Shown here piece by piece: positions 49,541 to 59,992 of a stretch of 64,000 nt of DNA; the first letter of the stretch is position 1; the number at the start of each line of letters is the position of its first letter. The position numbers and the translations under genes were made by a program. Location: NCBI GenBank assembly GCA_023091665.1, contig JALJCQ010000017.1, positions 1,426,001 through 1,490,000 on the forward strand, given 5' to 3'. The stretch comes from Pythium myriotylum (taxonomy: Eukaryota > Oomycota > Peronosporomycetes > Pythiales > Pythiaceae). Under the pieces are notes generated by a model. It was not told the origin of the DNA, ran no database searches, and saw only the letters and a program-made list of their open reading frames with translations.

Positions 49541-51800
49541 TTAGGCAGATTTGGGAAGGCGCTCGAAAAATTTAATGCAACCATCATAGCTGGCTGAAAC
49601 AATGAGGCCGGTGCATGGATTTGTGTTTCCATCGTCGATATCTGCGTCTAGCTTTGATTTCACCATTGCGTAGGTGCTGGCAGGAGCGAAAAGCGCGACG
49701 GTAACGATTCCGTTGGGAGATTCGGCAGCTACAGCACATGTTGCTGTTAGCCTCAATTTTCAGAATCCGACCGCTCTCTACATACCAGAAAAGTGCTCGT
49801 ACGAAGCATTTCGGTCGTGTTTCATGCTTTTCATCAAGCTTACTCCAGGCCCGTTGCTGCTTTAAAGTATTGTTTAGCGTACACAGAAACGATTTCCGAG
49901 AGGAAAAAGGTTTCATCACCTTGATTTGCTCCAAATGTACACCTGACCATTCTCTGAACCACAAATGACGAAATCACCGTCTTGGCTACTCACAGATTGA
50001 AGGAACATTGTAAGGAGAAAGGAAGATGTCATCTTGTCATCGCCACACACCTGAAGCGACCTTTTATCTGCAAGTGGCCATTCATCAGCCCTTTGTACTT
50101 GCATATTCGGGAATAATTGTCCACCGAAAACAATCTCATCCGTGAATCATTCGTGCTGACGAGGAAATACTTTCCCTCTGGATCGAACTCGATCCCTGTG
50201 ACTTTGCGGCCCTTCTTCATTGGGCCGCGACTATTCCGGCATTCAATTTGGGTGTAATAGTTCATTTGCTGGTGCGAGTTGACTTGATAGAAGATACATT
50301 GGCCATTGAGAAGCCCAACAATGGCACGAGTTCCGCTGGGGTTGAAGCTTGCTGCTGTGATCATCGCCGGCGTTTGAACGTATGAAACGACACACCCTTC
50401 TGGGATGTCCCACACCCGTGCTTTGTTATCGAAGCATCCTGATAAGAAGTATCGATCCTCCTACCTCAAAGTGAGAAACTGACGCAAAACCCATAAATGA
50501 GCTTCCGTACCTTTGGATGGAACTCGACTGCAGGGACGCTATCGGGGTGCTGAAAAACGTGCAAACAATCCACTCTAGAAATGTGCCACAGACGGACGGT
50601 CTGTTCATCGGGTTGATTAAACCGCGAGAAATGATGCTTCCAACATTCGTGGAGACGGACCTTATCCATAGACGCTGAAAGAATGAAGTTGCTTCGGCTC
50701 CATGAAATGTCGACGATCGGCATAGTATGGCCCTACCCAAAACTCGCATATCAGACTATCATAATGTTGATCTTGTATAATTTTTGAAGACACCGGTACC
50801 TGGTAAGATTGCTCCGGCTCCGGCTCCACGATTATCTTGTCGCCAATCTCAGATTTTGTTGGTGGTGGGCTACTCTCTATCGAGCTGATCGCGACTCGCC
50901 AGACTCGCAGAAGAGTATCCTGTCCACCTGATGCAAGTCTTGCTCCATCGTGGCTGAACTTCATGCTCCATATTGTTCCGTTATGTTTTGAAATTGACTG
51001 GGCGACACTCAGGTCATCAATATCTCGCTTATCTTTTCTTGAGGAGAAGACGGGCACATGATTTCGCTTTGTCAGCTCTTTTGGCTTGCTCTTCAGGTGA
51101 AGTTTTATTTTCAACTTGGTCAATGAGGGTCGCCGAGGTTTAACGATTTTCGACTACAAACATTGTCAACAAACCAAACACACTGAAGACGACAATCAAA
51201 TCGCTCACGAACCTCGCCTTCGGATACTTCCAGACTAGGCGTGTGGAAATCTCCGGGAAATATTGTGTACGAGTTCACTGGTTCTCGAGCAAGATGTCGG
51301 ATATCGTAAACTTCGCCGGTGTCCTTGTTACGCACAGTGTATTTCTCTTCGTTTGACCCCGTACTAGCTTCAGACTCGTTAGATGATGCATTTGAATGAC
51401 TTGTTAATCTGACTGGTTGAATTATCGGACTCTTGTCCCTGTTGGCGCACTCGTCATCCTCTTCATGAGCCATTAATCCACGTAATAAATGAGTACCTCC
51501 TCGGGTTTCTACGAGAAGCACGACTGACACATACCAACATGACGAGAAATATCCCCATCGATGTTTTCTTGGGCGTCAAAGAACTACATTACCGTCGAGC
51601 ATATGAACTGAAGGATCCCAACATCTTTTCTGCAGGAGTCTTACATCGTCGTCCACCATCAAAGCGCTCTCCTCATTTGGGACCGATGGCCGCATTCCAA
51701 CAACACGTGCGACTTCGTTCTGATCTGTTCTGCTGGTGAGTGTCGACGACATAGCTACTGGGCTCCTTGTGACTAATGGTCTGCCGTTGGACGAGTCCAT
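49541..51800 (-). CDS. WDR44: WDR44-like WD40 protein
   Basis: WDR44 (Rabphilin-11) binds Rab11 on recycling endosomes. About ten short exons. The 5' exon begins MDSSNGRPLVTRSPVAM, with SALMVDDDVRLLQKRCWDPS; the next contains DVVLLVETRGG and a serine-rich stretch. WD40 repeats follow: SKHNGTIWSMKFSHDGARLA, SGGQDTLLRVWRV, MPIVDISWSRSNFILSASMD, EQTVRLWHISRVDCLHVFQH with PDSVPAVEFHPK, YFLSGCFDNKARVWDIPEG, MITAASFNPSGTRAIVGL and GKVTGIEFDPEGKYFLVST-like, DSRMRLFSV, and DGDFVICGSENGQVYIWSK. A last exon ends LIVSASYDGCIKFFERL. The start is an ATG; a longer frame would need a TTG. The WDR44 match is in the WD repeats and the NHSVRLWH-type boundary. It shares about 230 bases with divergent SPAG1-like. 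Confidence 0.75.
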
Positions 51801-52032
51801 TTTCGACCGCGAAGTCAAAAACGGAACCGAACGCTTCAAAGCAGAGTCATCCCTTTTTTAAGACCGGAGTATTGATAAATTCCTGCAAGAAGTCCCGTGG
51901 ATGCGCACCTCAGCTCACTAAACTCAGGGAGCGACAAACGTTCCCTGGTTTGGATCCCGAAGAGACACGTTTTTGCTTTCCGAACTTCGCTTTCCAGAAT
52001 CGAATTCGAAAGCGAAAGCAAACAAGGTAGCC

Positions 52033-53301
52033 ATGACGATTGCGCACGCATACGCAGATGCATCAAATGTGGACTACTTCTCACTCCACACTCGCCAAAC
52101 TAAGTCCATCACTTTGGACATGCTTGACTACGGCTATGTTGAAAAGTGTGCAGACATCGACGAACTGAAGGGTATTCTCGCACTGCTCCGGTCAGGAAAG
52201 GAGGGCAAATATCCCATGTTGGAAACAGCAACTGAAGAACGGATTCTAGCGGTCTTACCTGCGCGTGAGAGGTCAAAAATCGAACGTATGCGGTCTGGGC
52301 CTTCGTCAGATGACGTGGAGTCTGAGAAAGCGATGCTGACTTCTTGGACGACCCAGATGGATACAATTCACCATTCACTCCAAGTCAACAAAGGCGATAA
52401 TCCTCCTCGACGGATGCCTCCAGTCCGGGGCCAGATTGTCTCGGTAACATCACAAGAGACCCGCCCCGCGAATATCACGAGCACAACATCAAATAGTCAC
52501 AAGAAGGCGATTCCAGCATACGACTTTCGCGCGTGGGAGAAATATGACGTGGACAAAGCATTGAGCGAGATTGAAGAACGCGAGGAACAAGCTCGAAAGC
52601 ACACTAGACATCTGAAAGAGATAGAAGCCCGACGGGGACAAGAACGAAAGAAAGCGCTTGAGTCGTTACCCTCTTACATCGACTTGAACGCATTGTCCCA
52701 GCCCGAACGCAAGGTTCTTGCTCGTCTCGAGAAAGAAAAAGGGAACGACTGCTTCAAGGCAAATGAGAACGAGGAGGCTGTTCTATATTACACACGTAGC
52801 ATCGCTTTTGATGACTCAGACGCTGTTCTTTACTCCAACCGTGCAGCAGCCTACCTCAGGGTAAAGAACTTCACCCAGGCTGAAGATGACTGCTCGCGCG
52901 CAATTGAACTGGATCCTTCGTACTGCAAGGCGTGGAAACGGAGAGGAATGACACGGTTTCGGCGGGGGAAGTATGCAGAAGCAGTCGAAGATTTTCAGCA
53001 CTCCCTGAGGTTGGAGCCCGGAAGCTTACAGTTAGAAAATTTGCTCAAGAAAACAATCGCAAAACGACAGGAAGTGGATGGAATGGCCAAAAATCAGAGC
53101 AGATTTGAACAGGCATCCCAAATGACGCCGCTTGGACTGAACCTCTCGGAAGAGTATCAGCAGACGACCGTTACTCCTCAGTCAACTACTCTCTTCAAGA
53201 CGATTCCAGATGACGATAAAGACGACGCATGCTCTTCAGCCTGGTCAAGCGACATCCAAACATCTAAGCCTTTCCAACGTTTTGAGATTCTTGAAGACTA
53301 G
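52033..53301 (+). CDS. SPAG1: SPAG1-like TPR protein (dynein arm preassembly factor)
   Basis: SPAG1 is a cytoplasmic factor needed for assembly of ciliary dynein arms. The N-terminal part matches closely: SITLDMLDYGYVEKCADIDE and LKGILALLRSGKEGKYPMLE (SPAG1 YIEKCSD---LE-IL--LRSGEEGYYPEL), then PPVRGQIVSV, YDFRAWEKYDVDKALSEIEE and LSQPERKVLARLEKEKGNDC. A TPR array follows: NEEAVLYYTRSIAFDDSDAV, LYSNRAAAYLRVKNFTQAED, DCSRAIELDPSYCKAWKRRG and YAEAVEDFQHSLRLEPG. At about 422 residues it is roughly the N-terminal half of human SPAG1 (926). Single exon. The start is the ATG at MTIAHAYAD; the one at 51973 would add 20 residues. Confidence 0.82.
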   Translation: MTIAHAYADASNVDYFSLHTRQTKSITLDMLDYGYVEKCADIDELKGILALLRSGKEGKYPMLETATEERILAVLPARERSKIERMRSGPSSDDVESEKAMLTSWTTQMDTIHHSLQVNKGDNPPRRMPPVRGQIVSVTSQETRPANITSTTSNSHKKAIPAYDFRAWEKYDVDKALSEIEEREEQARKHTRHLKEIEARRGQERKKALESLPSYIDLNALSQPERKVLARLEKEKGNDCFKANENEEAVLYYTRSIAFDDSDAVLYSNRAAAYLRVKNFTQAEDDCSRAIELDPSYCKAWKRRGMTRFRRGKYAEAVEDFQHSLRLEPGSLQLENLLKKTIAKRQEVDGMAKNQSRFEQASQMTPLGLNLSEEYQQTTVTPQSTTLFKTIPDDDKDDACSSAWSSDIQTSKPFQRFEILED

Positions 53302-53356
53302 TGGCAGAGGTCCCACATCGAATGAATACACGTGGAAACTTTGTGTTAGAAGGAAA

Positions 53357-53875
53357 TTACATATCCACATCTTCAGCCTCGCTCTTAGTATTTTGTCCCT
53401 GAACTCCACGAACAACTCCAAGACCAGCTCTTGCAGTGGATAAGAAATATGATCGCGTGTCTCCGTATGAGAGCACAGCCGCCTGAACCAGCATTCCGGG
53501 CGAGAACAGGTCTTCCATGACAAGCTTGTCGACGTCTTGGCTACGAACGTCTTCAACGCGGATTGTGCCTGGGAAAGCCTCTTGAAGAACAACATCGCGC
53601 ACGCACACGATATCTACCAGGAGTTGGCGGGATGTGACCTTGCTCACTTTACAGAGGACGATGTCGCCGAGTCGAAGAACCTGAGAAGAGCCAACAATTT
53701 TGTCGGCTCGTTCGACTCCAATCTCGCTTGCGGAGACCTTGCACTTCCCTGCAATTGAAGCGTAGATAGCGCCATCTCGAGAGTATGTCCCAGTCGCTGG
53801 CCTTAGCGGATTCAGGGCGGCGAGCTTTTGTCCAGGCACCACGAAGGACCCGTGCATCGTGTCGGTTGGTGCCAT
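53357..53875 (-). CDS. EXOSC1: Exosome subunit CSL4 (EXOSC1)
   Basis: CSL4 is an S1/KOW cap protein of the RNA exosome. The N-terminal domain reads SFVVPGQKLAALNPLRPATG, TYSRDGAIYASIAGKC, and the S1 domain IVLCKVSKVTSRQLLVDIVC and EAFPGTIRVEDVRSQDVDKL. The closing zinc-ribbon-like region has DLFSPGMLVQAAVLSYGDTR, SYFLSTARAGLGVV. The single exon gives 172 residues, near the usual 195. The ATG at MAPTDTMHG is used. Divergent from POP5 with only 104 bases between starts: two RNA-processing genes sharing one promoter. Confidence 0.92.
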   Translation of the reverse strand: MAPTDTMHGSFVVPGQKLAALNPLRPATGTYSRDGAIYASIAGKCKVSASEIGVERADKIVGSSQVLRLGDIVLCKVSKVTSRQLLVDIVCVRDVVLQEAFPGTIRVEDVRSQDVDKLVMEDLFSPGMLVQAAVLSYGDTRSYFLSTARAGLGVVRGVQGQNTKSEAEDVDM

Positions 53876-53979
53876 CACGAGTGCTTTTTTGCGTGGTTGG
53901 CAGGTTCGACGTCGAAATGTGTTCGTATCGGTTTGTATCAACGTGCGCACCAGGTGCCGCCATCCAACTCAGCAACATC

Positions 53980-54540
53980 ATGGTGAGACTCAAGACTCGA
54001 TACCTCATCGTCGAGGCGGCAGCTCCGGCGCCACAAACGAGGAAACTCGTCTTGGAACGAGAAGAGATCGCAAGTTTGATAAAGGACTCCATCTCTCGCA
54101 GTTATGGTGATTACGGCGTGGGGACTCTGCAGTACGCATTCCAAGGTAAACGTTGAGAAAAGTGGCAACGGACGTCTCACAACTAACGTGATGATCATAT
54201 AGTGCTGTATTTCAATCCCTCCACTCGTTTAATTGCCATCCGTTGCGCACGTGAGCAATCTAAACTAGTCGAAACATCTTTGGTCTTTATCACCCAATCT
54301 CAAGCACAAGAAGTGCGGTTTCGGATCATCCGATGCTGCGGTAGGTGCTTTGCCAATCTCGCTGAGTTTGACAACAAGTCTTTGGACTGATACTAAAAAA
54401 TTGAAGGGTGCGCGCGTACGTGCCGAGAGCACTTAATCAAGCTCACGCTCGAGCGCGTGGAGAAGTTAAAGCTTGACGAAAATGACAACGAGTGCGCTGC
54501 GAAGTTCATAGGAGAAATTGCTCAGATCGACTCGCAATGA
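53980..54540 (+). CDS. POP5: RNase P/MRP subunit POP5
   Basis: POP5 is a protein subunit of RNase P and RNase MRP. Three exons: VRLKTRYLIVEAAAPAPQTR with LIKDSISRSYGDYGVGTLQY; LYFNPSTRLIAIRCAREQSK with LVETSLVFITQ and FRIIRCC; then GCARTCREHLIKLTLERVEK. The pattern MVR-KxRYL at the start, D-x-S/T-R-x-G-x-G near residue 45, the G-I-x-x-RC core and the G--RTC----I- end match POP5. The first ATG is the only candidate. About 150 residues, normal. Confidence 0.93.
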
Positions 54541-54649
54541 TGAAACACAATGCACAATCAGAGATTAGGCTGGGCTTTCATGTACAATACAACAGAGAAT
54601 CTACCAGTTAGACCGAGGAAAATGAGGCTCTATTGTTGTAAGTTCCTCT

Positions 54650-55175
54650 AGTCAATGCTCTTGCCCTGGGCCTCGTACTTGGATTCGATCTGCGAGCAGA
54701 ACATATCAAGCTCGTCGAAAATCTCGCGCACGTTCTTGCCGGCAACTTCAAGCGACTGCTTTGAGCCATCAACTAAACATTCACCGTTTTCATCAATCAG
54801 CCCAGAACAATTGGTGCCAATGGCATGGAGCTCTGCTTACTGAACTCCAGCTTGATAAGTGGGGCCGAACCGATGAGGGACGTCGTGTAAGACACCTCAG
54901 ACTTGGGATTCACAGCCTTGGTCTAAATAATAGCTTCGTATCAGTGCCCCGCCAATTATCCACTGCTGAGCTACTTGGCCAGTCAACCAACCCCACCTTC
55001 TCAGCAACCATTTGACGGTAGAACTCGCTGCAAATGAAACCCACCCCATTCTTCAATACCACACTGGCCGTTTGTGCAGCGCTGTCGCGTACCATGCCCC
55101 GGTTGCGTTCTTATCCGCTGTCGAGAAGGAGATCTTCGCCGACTTGAGGAATCGCACGACGTTTCTGGCGGCCAT
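54650..55175 (-). CDS. MRPL53: Mitochondrial ribosomal protein mL53
   Basis: mL53 is a thioredoxin-fold protein of the mitochondrial large subunit. Four small exons join in frame: MAARNVVRFLKSAKISFST with ADKNATGA, then EFYRQMVAEK, then TKAVNPKSEVSYTTSLIGSA with PLIKLEF, then IDGSKQSLEVAGKNVREIFD and ELDMFCSQIES. The NPK-x-x-V----x-x-G-x-P-x-(I/V)-x-(V/L)-F-x-DG block is shared with animal and fungal mL53/YmL44. None of the exons alone exceeds 35 codons, so the gene is easily missed. Junctions follow GT-AG ends. It is divergent from SAP18. Confidence 0.75.
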
Positions 55176-55283
55176 TGTTGCTTTTGAGCGATGACCACGA
55201 AATCGCTCGGCAATCCTCTATTACAAGGTACTCCGCAATAGAGGTCTGTGCTTGTGCTGATTTCTCGTGGTGGCATCGTGGAA

Positions 55284-55882
55284 ATGGGCGCTCGTGAAGG
55301 ACCAGCGGCGCCAGCGCCTGGAGCGGCGATCGATCGAGAGAAACACTGCCCTTTCTTGCTCCGAGTATTCTGCAATGTAGGCTCCCACAACAAGTACGTG
55401 TTACCTCGTGATTTGACCGTCGAGTTGCTCACTCATCTCACTTTTTCTCTCTTCGTACAGACGCGAAGACTATGAACGCTTGAGTGACCGACCGATGGCG
55501 AATGAGCTCCATATCTACACGTGGTATAAAGCTTTTTTCTCTTCGTGCTCCTGGCGCAACTTGAGAAAACGTGTCTTAATCAGGCCAGATGCAACGCTTC
55601 GAGAGATTGCTGATCTAGTGCAGGACGCGAACGCTGATGCACGGAAAGCGAACGCGCGTATGGGTTTCTCGGTCGTTACCCAAGAACGCAATGGAAGGTG
55701 AGTGAGTCACCAGAGGTCTCCTGCTGGCTCTGGAGAGAGTGACAGGAGTGGTGATTAGATTTATCTTCCGCAAGGCTGGATGGGTCTATGGGAACCGACG
55801 GAAGACAGTGGAAGAGGATAAGACGTTGGAGAGTCTGCGATTCCAACCCGGTGACTTTTTCGATATCGCAATCCTTCAATAG
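55284..55882 (+). CDS. SAP18: SAP18 (Sin3-associated polypeptide / ASAP complex)
   Basis: SAP18 has a ubiquitin-like fold and works in Sin3-HDAC and ASAP/PSAP complexes with exon junctions. Exon 1: IDREKHCPFLLRVFCNVGSH, matching the diagnostic IDREKTCPLLLRVF. Exon 2: KREDYERLSDRPMANELHIY, TWYKAFFSSCSWRNLRKRVL and IRPDATLREIADLVQDANAD. Exon 3: FIFRKAGWVYGNRRKTVEED with KTLESLRFQPGDFFDIAILQ, matching KFQIGDYLDIAI. The middle exon has an insert (YKAFFSSCSWRNLRKRVLI) between the ELxIYTW and DATLxE motifs, which are nearly adjacent in animals. The ATG at MGAREGP is used; 55248 would be an alternative. Confidence 0.92.
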
Positions 55883-56081
55883 AAGAAGTTACGCCGTGGT
55901 GGGATGTAGGAACCTCTCCATCAGTCTTCCTTTCAGTCTGGAGAGCTCATCAGTCTTCGAAGTTGTAGGTCGATTGTGTCTACAATGGTGATTTTTAGAT
56001 ACTGGTGTGTAGTTCAGTAAGATCCTCTTCATTCCCACGTTGAAGGTCAGAACTGGACTCCTTGACTCCCTCTTCGGCAAA

Positions 56082-56481
56082 ATGCGCGTGTCTGTCGACG
56101 AGTTCTTGGCTCGCGTTGCGGCGCTCTATGACGCGCCACTGAAGCCTGGTCAGAAAGGCACGGTCGCGCTCTCGTGCAAGAGTGTCCCTGCGGTCCGAGT
56201 GTTCCCGAAAGAAGCTGTGCATGATGCGAATGTGCTGCTATTCCGCGCCGCGAAGTACGGCAACAACCACCACAAGATCAAGTACAGCGTCGTGGTCCGT
56301 AGCGAGAAGCGCACCAAATGCAACAAAGGGTCTAAAGTTATTGCTGTAGGTTTCATCCAGTGCTCAGGCAGCGTTCCATTCGCAGCTGAGCAGCATCGTG
56401 AAGGCTAAAGCCGAGTACAGAGGGCGCAAGTTTCCGCAAAGCATAGGAATGAAGCGTTTGACCAAGAAAGCGGCCGAATAG
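56082..56481 (+). CDS. SRP14: SRP14-like signal recognition particle protein
   Basis: SRP14 binds the Alu end of SRP RNA with SRP9 to pause translation. Exon 1: MRVSVDEFLARVAALYDAPL, then NVLLFRAAKYGNNHHKIKYS with VVVRSEKRTK, which fits SRP14's FL--L--L/YLLRATDGKKKISTVV pattern. An intron of about 45 bases, the shortest here, joins FHSQLSSIVKAKAEYRGRKF to MKRLTKKAAE. That resembles the F--xYS-LLKA-M tail. The call is by pattern of moderate strength; the exact junction is approximate. It follows SAP18 by 200 bases and is convergent with ATAD5 at 48 bases. Confidence 0.68.
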
Positions 56482-56529
56482 TATGCGCTTAATGGGAGTA
56501 GATACAGTCCTAAGCGCTACCATTCTGGG

Positions 56530-59500
56530 CTAAATGCATATCGAAGTGTCTTCCGATAAATTGAATGACGACGACGCGGAGAGAGGCACGACCTCATCGT
56601 CGACCGCACCAATATGAGGATAGCACAATTGAATGCCGCGGAGGTCATCCACAGTAGACATATCTCCAACAATTTCTCGCAGATAATGATTGCGACGTGA
56701 AGACCGACGACGGCTCTCTTGAAAAGGCTCGCAGTGTTCGGAAACCCGCGCAAGCAACGGTATGTAGTCGGTACTGAAATGAGCACCAACGAGCTCACTA
56801 CCTTTCACTACGAGCGGTAACTCAAGTTTCCGCTTCAGTTCCATCATTCGGGAGTGCGTCTTTGATCTGAAGGCGGATTGCAACGTTCAGAAAGATCACA
56901 CCGCACAAGCAACCAACAAATAGTTACCTTAATCTTGCTTGAAGTGCAGCCTCTAGCGCTTGTCCTACACCGTCGCTGATACGACAGTTGCGGAGGGAAA
57001 GCATTTCCTTTTCACGCTTCCGACGATCCGTAAAATTTGAGAGAGCTGTCATCCGAATGTCTAGAGAAAGCATTCGGGCTCTCTCAGATTCGAAATGTGC
57101 TGCCCCCTCCTCTTCAAGCTCAAACTGAGGAGAGGTTAGTTTTGCACTTTCGATCAGACCATAGCATCAGATCTTACCTCAATGGCATGTTCACAACTTC
57201 GTGATTTGAACTCATCTGCAAAAGAAACACTCTCAAGTACATCCCAGACATCATCCATGCACGACGCTAGACGCTCCCTCTTGCATCTGGATGCCAAGTG
57301 GTCATCAGAAAGCTGAAGGCGGCTATCACACGCTGAACCTTGCAACGATGGTAGGAAATTGCTGGTGAGCAAATCAAATGAACGAGTTGTCGAGAGTGAC
57401 CACGCCGGCACAGGTTGGAAAGTGGGTGGGATATCATCCTGAGAACCAATCAATTCGATTGGTGCCCATGCATCTCTGCCTGCGCCAATACTTGCCAGCT
57501 CTTCAGCTGGTCTCCACGCAAGAGTTCTACTTGTGTGTTGCTGGCTGAAATCAATTCGATGGCGGTATGCTTGCAGAAAATTCAACGTCCGGCGGATGTC
57601 ACAGTCGAAAAGATCTGCAAGGCGCTGCGAAAGTGGTTGTGAAAGCTGAATTCGCTCGAGGAAGGCGACTAGCAACAGCCACACCATAAACTCCGACTTG
57701 GAAGGTCGCACGAGACGTTCTGATATCGCAGGGGGAGATGACGGGAATCCATCGGGAAGTTGGCGACATGTAACGACGATCGGACATTTGGAGTGCTTGG
57801 CGATTGAGCTGAGGGTGGAGAGAAAACCTTTGTCGTCTTCGAATATCAAGTCCACCTAGTGGGTGAGATATCGATTAGCGTGCACACGCAATAAAGCGAC
57901 TCAGAACTACGTACATCTTCGAACAAAACCAACGACAAGTGAGAAGGCTTGTTTTTGTTCAAGACAGTTCGACGCTTCTTCACCTTCTTGGACTTCTTTT
58001 GTTTGTCGCCCAAGTGCCCGCCACTGTGTAAGACGCGGTTCGACTGCGTCGCTTCACCTGCGATGTCCACAATAGCTTTACCCGTACGAAGTTGGCCAGC
58101 ATTGATCTCAATAATCTCGTATCCAAGTTCATCTGCGCACGCATAAACAGCCGCAGACTTGCCGGACCCAATATCCCCCTTCAAGATAAACAGCCTGCAC
58201 AACTGCGTTCCATCGTCATCGTCACTATCGTCATCCTCAAAAGCAAGCAAGGAGTCATCACAGCTCCGACTGCGATCCATCCCACCACTCTTCCAAGCAG
58301 TAAGCCAGATCGAAAGTTTCTTCAGCGCACTCTTGTTTCCAATCATTCCACTTGTTCTAACAGGAAGGTATCTGTCCACGAGACTGAGGTTCAAAGATTT
58401 GTCTTGTCGCTTTGTTCGAGCGAGCTCGAGCGCCGAAAGAATTTTGCGGACTCGTTTTTCCTTCAAACCGAATTGCCCCGAGATCCTGTCAACAAACTCC
58501 TCAGTTGACAGATCAGCGGAAAAATCTGGGTGCAGTATATCCCCTGCACAATGCATGGGGGCGGTGAGCAGCCAGAACTGATCATCAAAAGGTACCTGAG
58601 CGTCAGCTAAATCAGGTGAGACTGATTTCGTTGTCAATATCTTCTCATCATCATCAAGTACTATGATGTGATTGACCTGATCCGTCTGAATCGTATTCAC
58701 TCTTCGTGGAAGAACGCCAGGGTGCCTTGTACTGGACACGTCATAGCCACCTTCTAGCACTTTAACTGTATGTTGTTGGGAAGGATAACTTGCTGATTCC
58801 TTCGACCATCGTGGCTTTCGTTGCTTTGCGGGGGACGACTCCGGGGAATCAAGTACCTCGATCACTTCTTTGGTGTCATCCCCGATCGTTCGTTGTGATG
58901 ACGAGAAACCACGAGCTTGAAAAAATGGGTTATTTGCATCGCGATTGCCAAAGAACGCGATGTCTTTTTCACGTTGCTCGCGCAGATGTTCTTTTAGTGA
59001 GGCGACAGCTTCGATCTCAAGGACTTGCTTTTTCTCCTCTTCTGTCATAAAAAATGTGTTCACTGGAGTCTTGTTTGCTGCTGCTCCCTTCACATGAATG
59101 GGACCCGATGACTGTGGTGTTTTCTTTTTGTCACCATTCATGTCAAGCTTTCGCTTGCGCCCTGAAGAGTGTTTTGTATTCAGATGGTTCACAACAGATC
59201 TCTCCATCGGCTCACCGTTTGTTGCGCGTTGCCCAACTTCTGCTGTGTGAACAACAGGGAGTGTCACGAGTGTCACATCTACATTCGCGCTCAGCTTTGC
59301 TTGCTCACTCTTGAGAACGGCGCGCCTCTTGGGTCGACCAGATTGTGTAGTGTGTTCAGGTGAAGAAGACGAAGTTTCCGCTCCTTCACCAACTGGGAAA
59401 TCAGTGACTTCCTCTTGCAGCGATTGCGATGTAGATGTAAAGCACCGTTGTGTCAATGTGTCCGTCCCCACGCGATCTCCATCACTGCCTTGCGCATTTT

Positions 59501-59867
59501 TCGAGGTTGGAGGGTGAGTAGGTAGAGAATCCTGCTCTGCGGGGATTTCCGCGGTAACCACGCAGAAGATGTTAATTTTCGGCTGATTCTTGTCGCTCCC
59601 AACTTGTTTTTTGCTCTTTTTCTCGTTGGCACGGCGACGACCCCAATGCGCGCGTTCGTCAAACTCGGCGTCATCGTCTTCCGTGTCAATCTCTTCTAGC
59701 TCGTCGGAGCGGTCGAGTACCTCGAAACTTCCTTCATCCCCTCTGTGTGGAAGCAGGGCTAGTGCAGTAGCATCGCAGGCTACGGCGTTGCGCATCCTTG
59801 GCTCGTCGACTGGCGCCACGGAAGAGGAATCTCGTCTACGTGAGCTCTTCATTTGCGTTCCCGCCAA
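56530..59867 (-). CDS. ATAD5: ATAD5/ELG1-like PCNA unloader
   Basis: ATAD5 (Elg1) is the large subunit of an RFC-like complex that unloads PCNA. The long first exon has a disordered N-terminus and the AAA+ core: CRLFILKGDIGSGKSAAVYA (Walker A, GDIGSGKS), CADELGYEIIEINAGQLRTG and AIVDIAGEATQSNRV. Just before the first intron LSLVLFEDV begins Walker B, completed in the next exon as DLIFEDDKGFLSTLSSIAKH with PIVVTCRQLPDGFPSSPP (sensor 1). Lid: LADLFDCDIRRTLNFLQAYR, the family's DIRKxxxxLQ. Terminal exons end HIGAVDDEVVPLSASSS and SEDTSICI. The combination of a Walker A with a long N-terminus and CDIR--L-YLQ selects ATAD5 over RFC1. About 1000 residues. Confidence 0.88.
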
Positions 59868-59992
59868 TTTTGTTTTGCCTCCAAGAACGAAGTGGTAAAA
59901 TTGGGCACGTTAGGCGTTTTGGCATGGTTATTACCATATTTGTCCGTGAAGAAACATGTACTAGGGTTTAGGTGCGAACATCTTCGAGTCGC

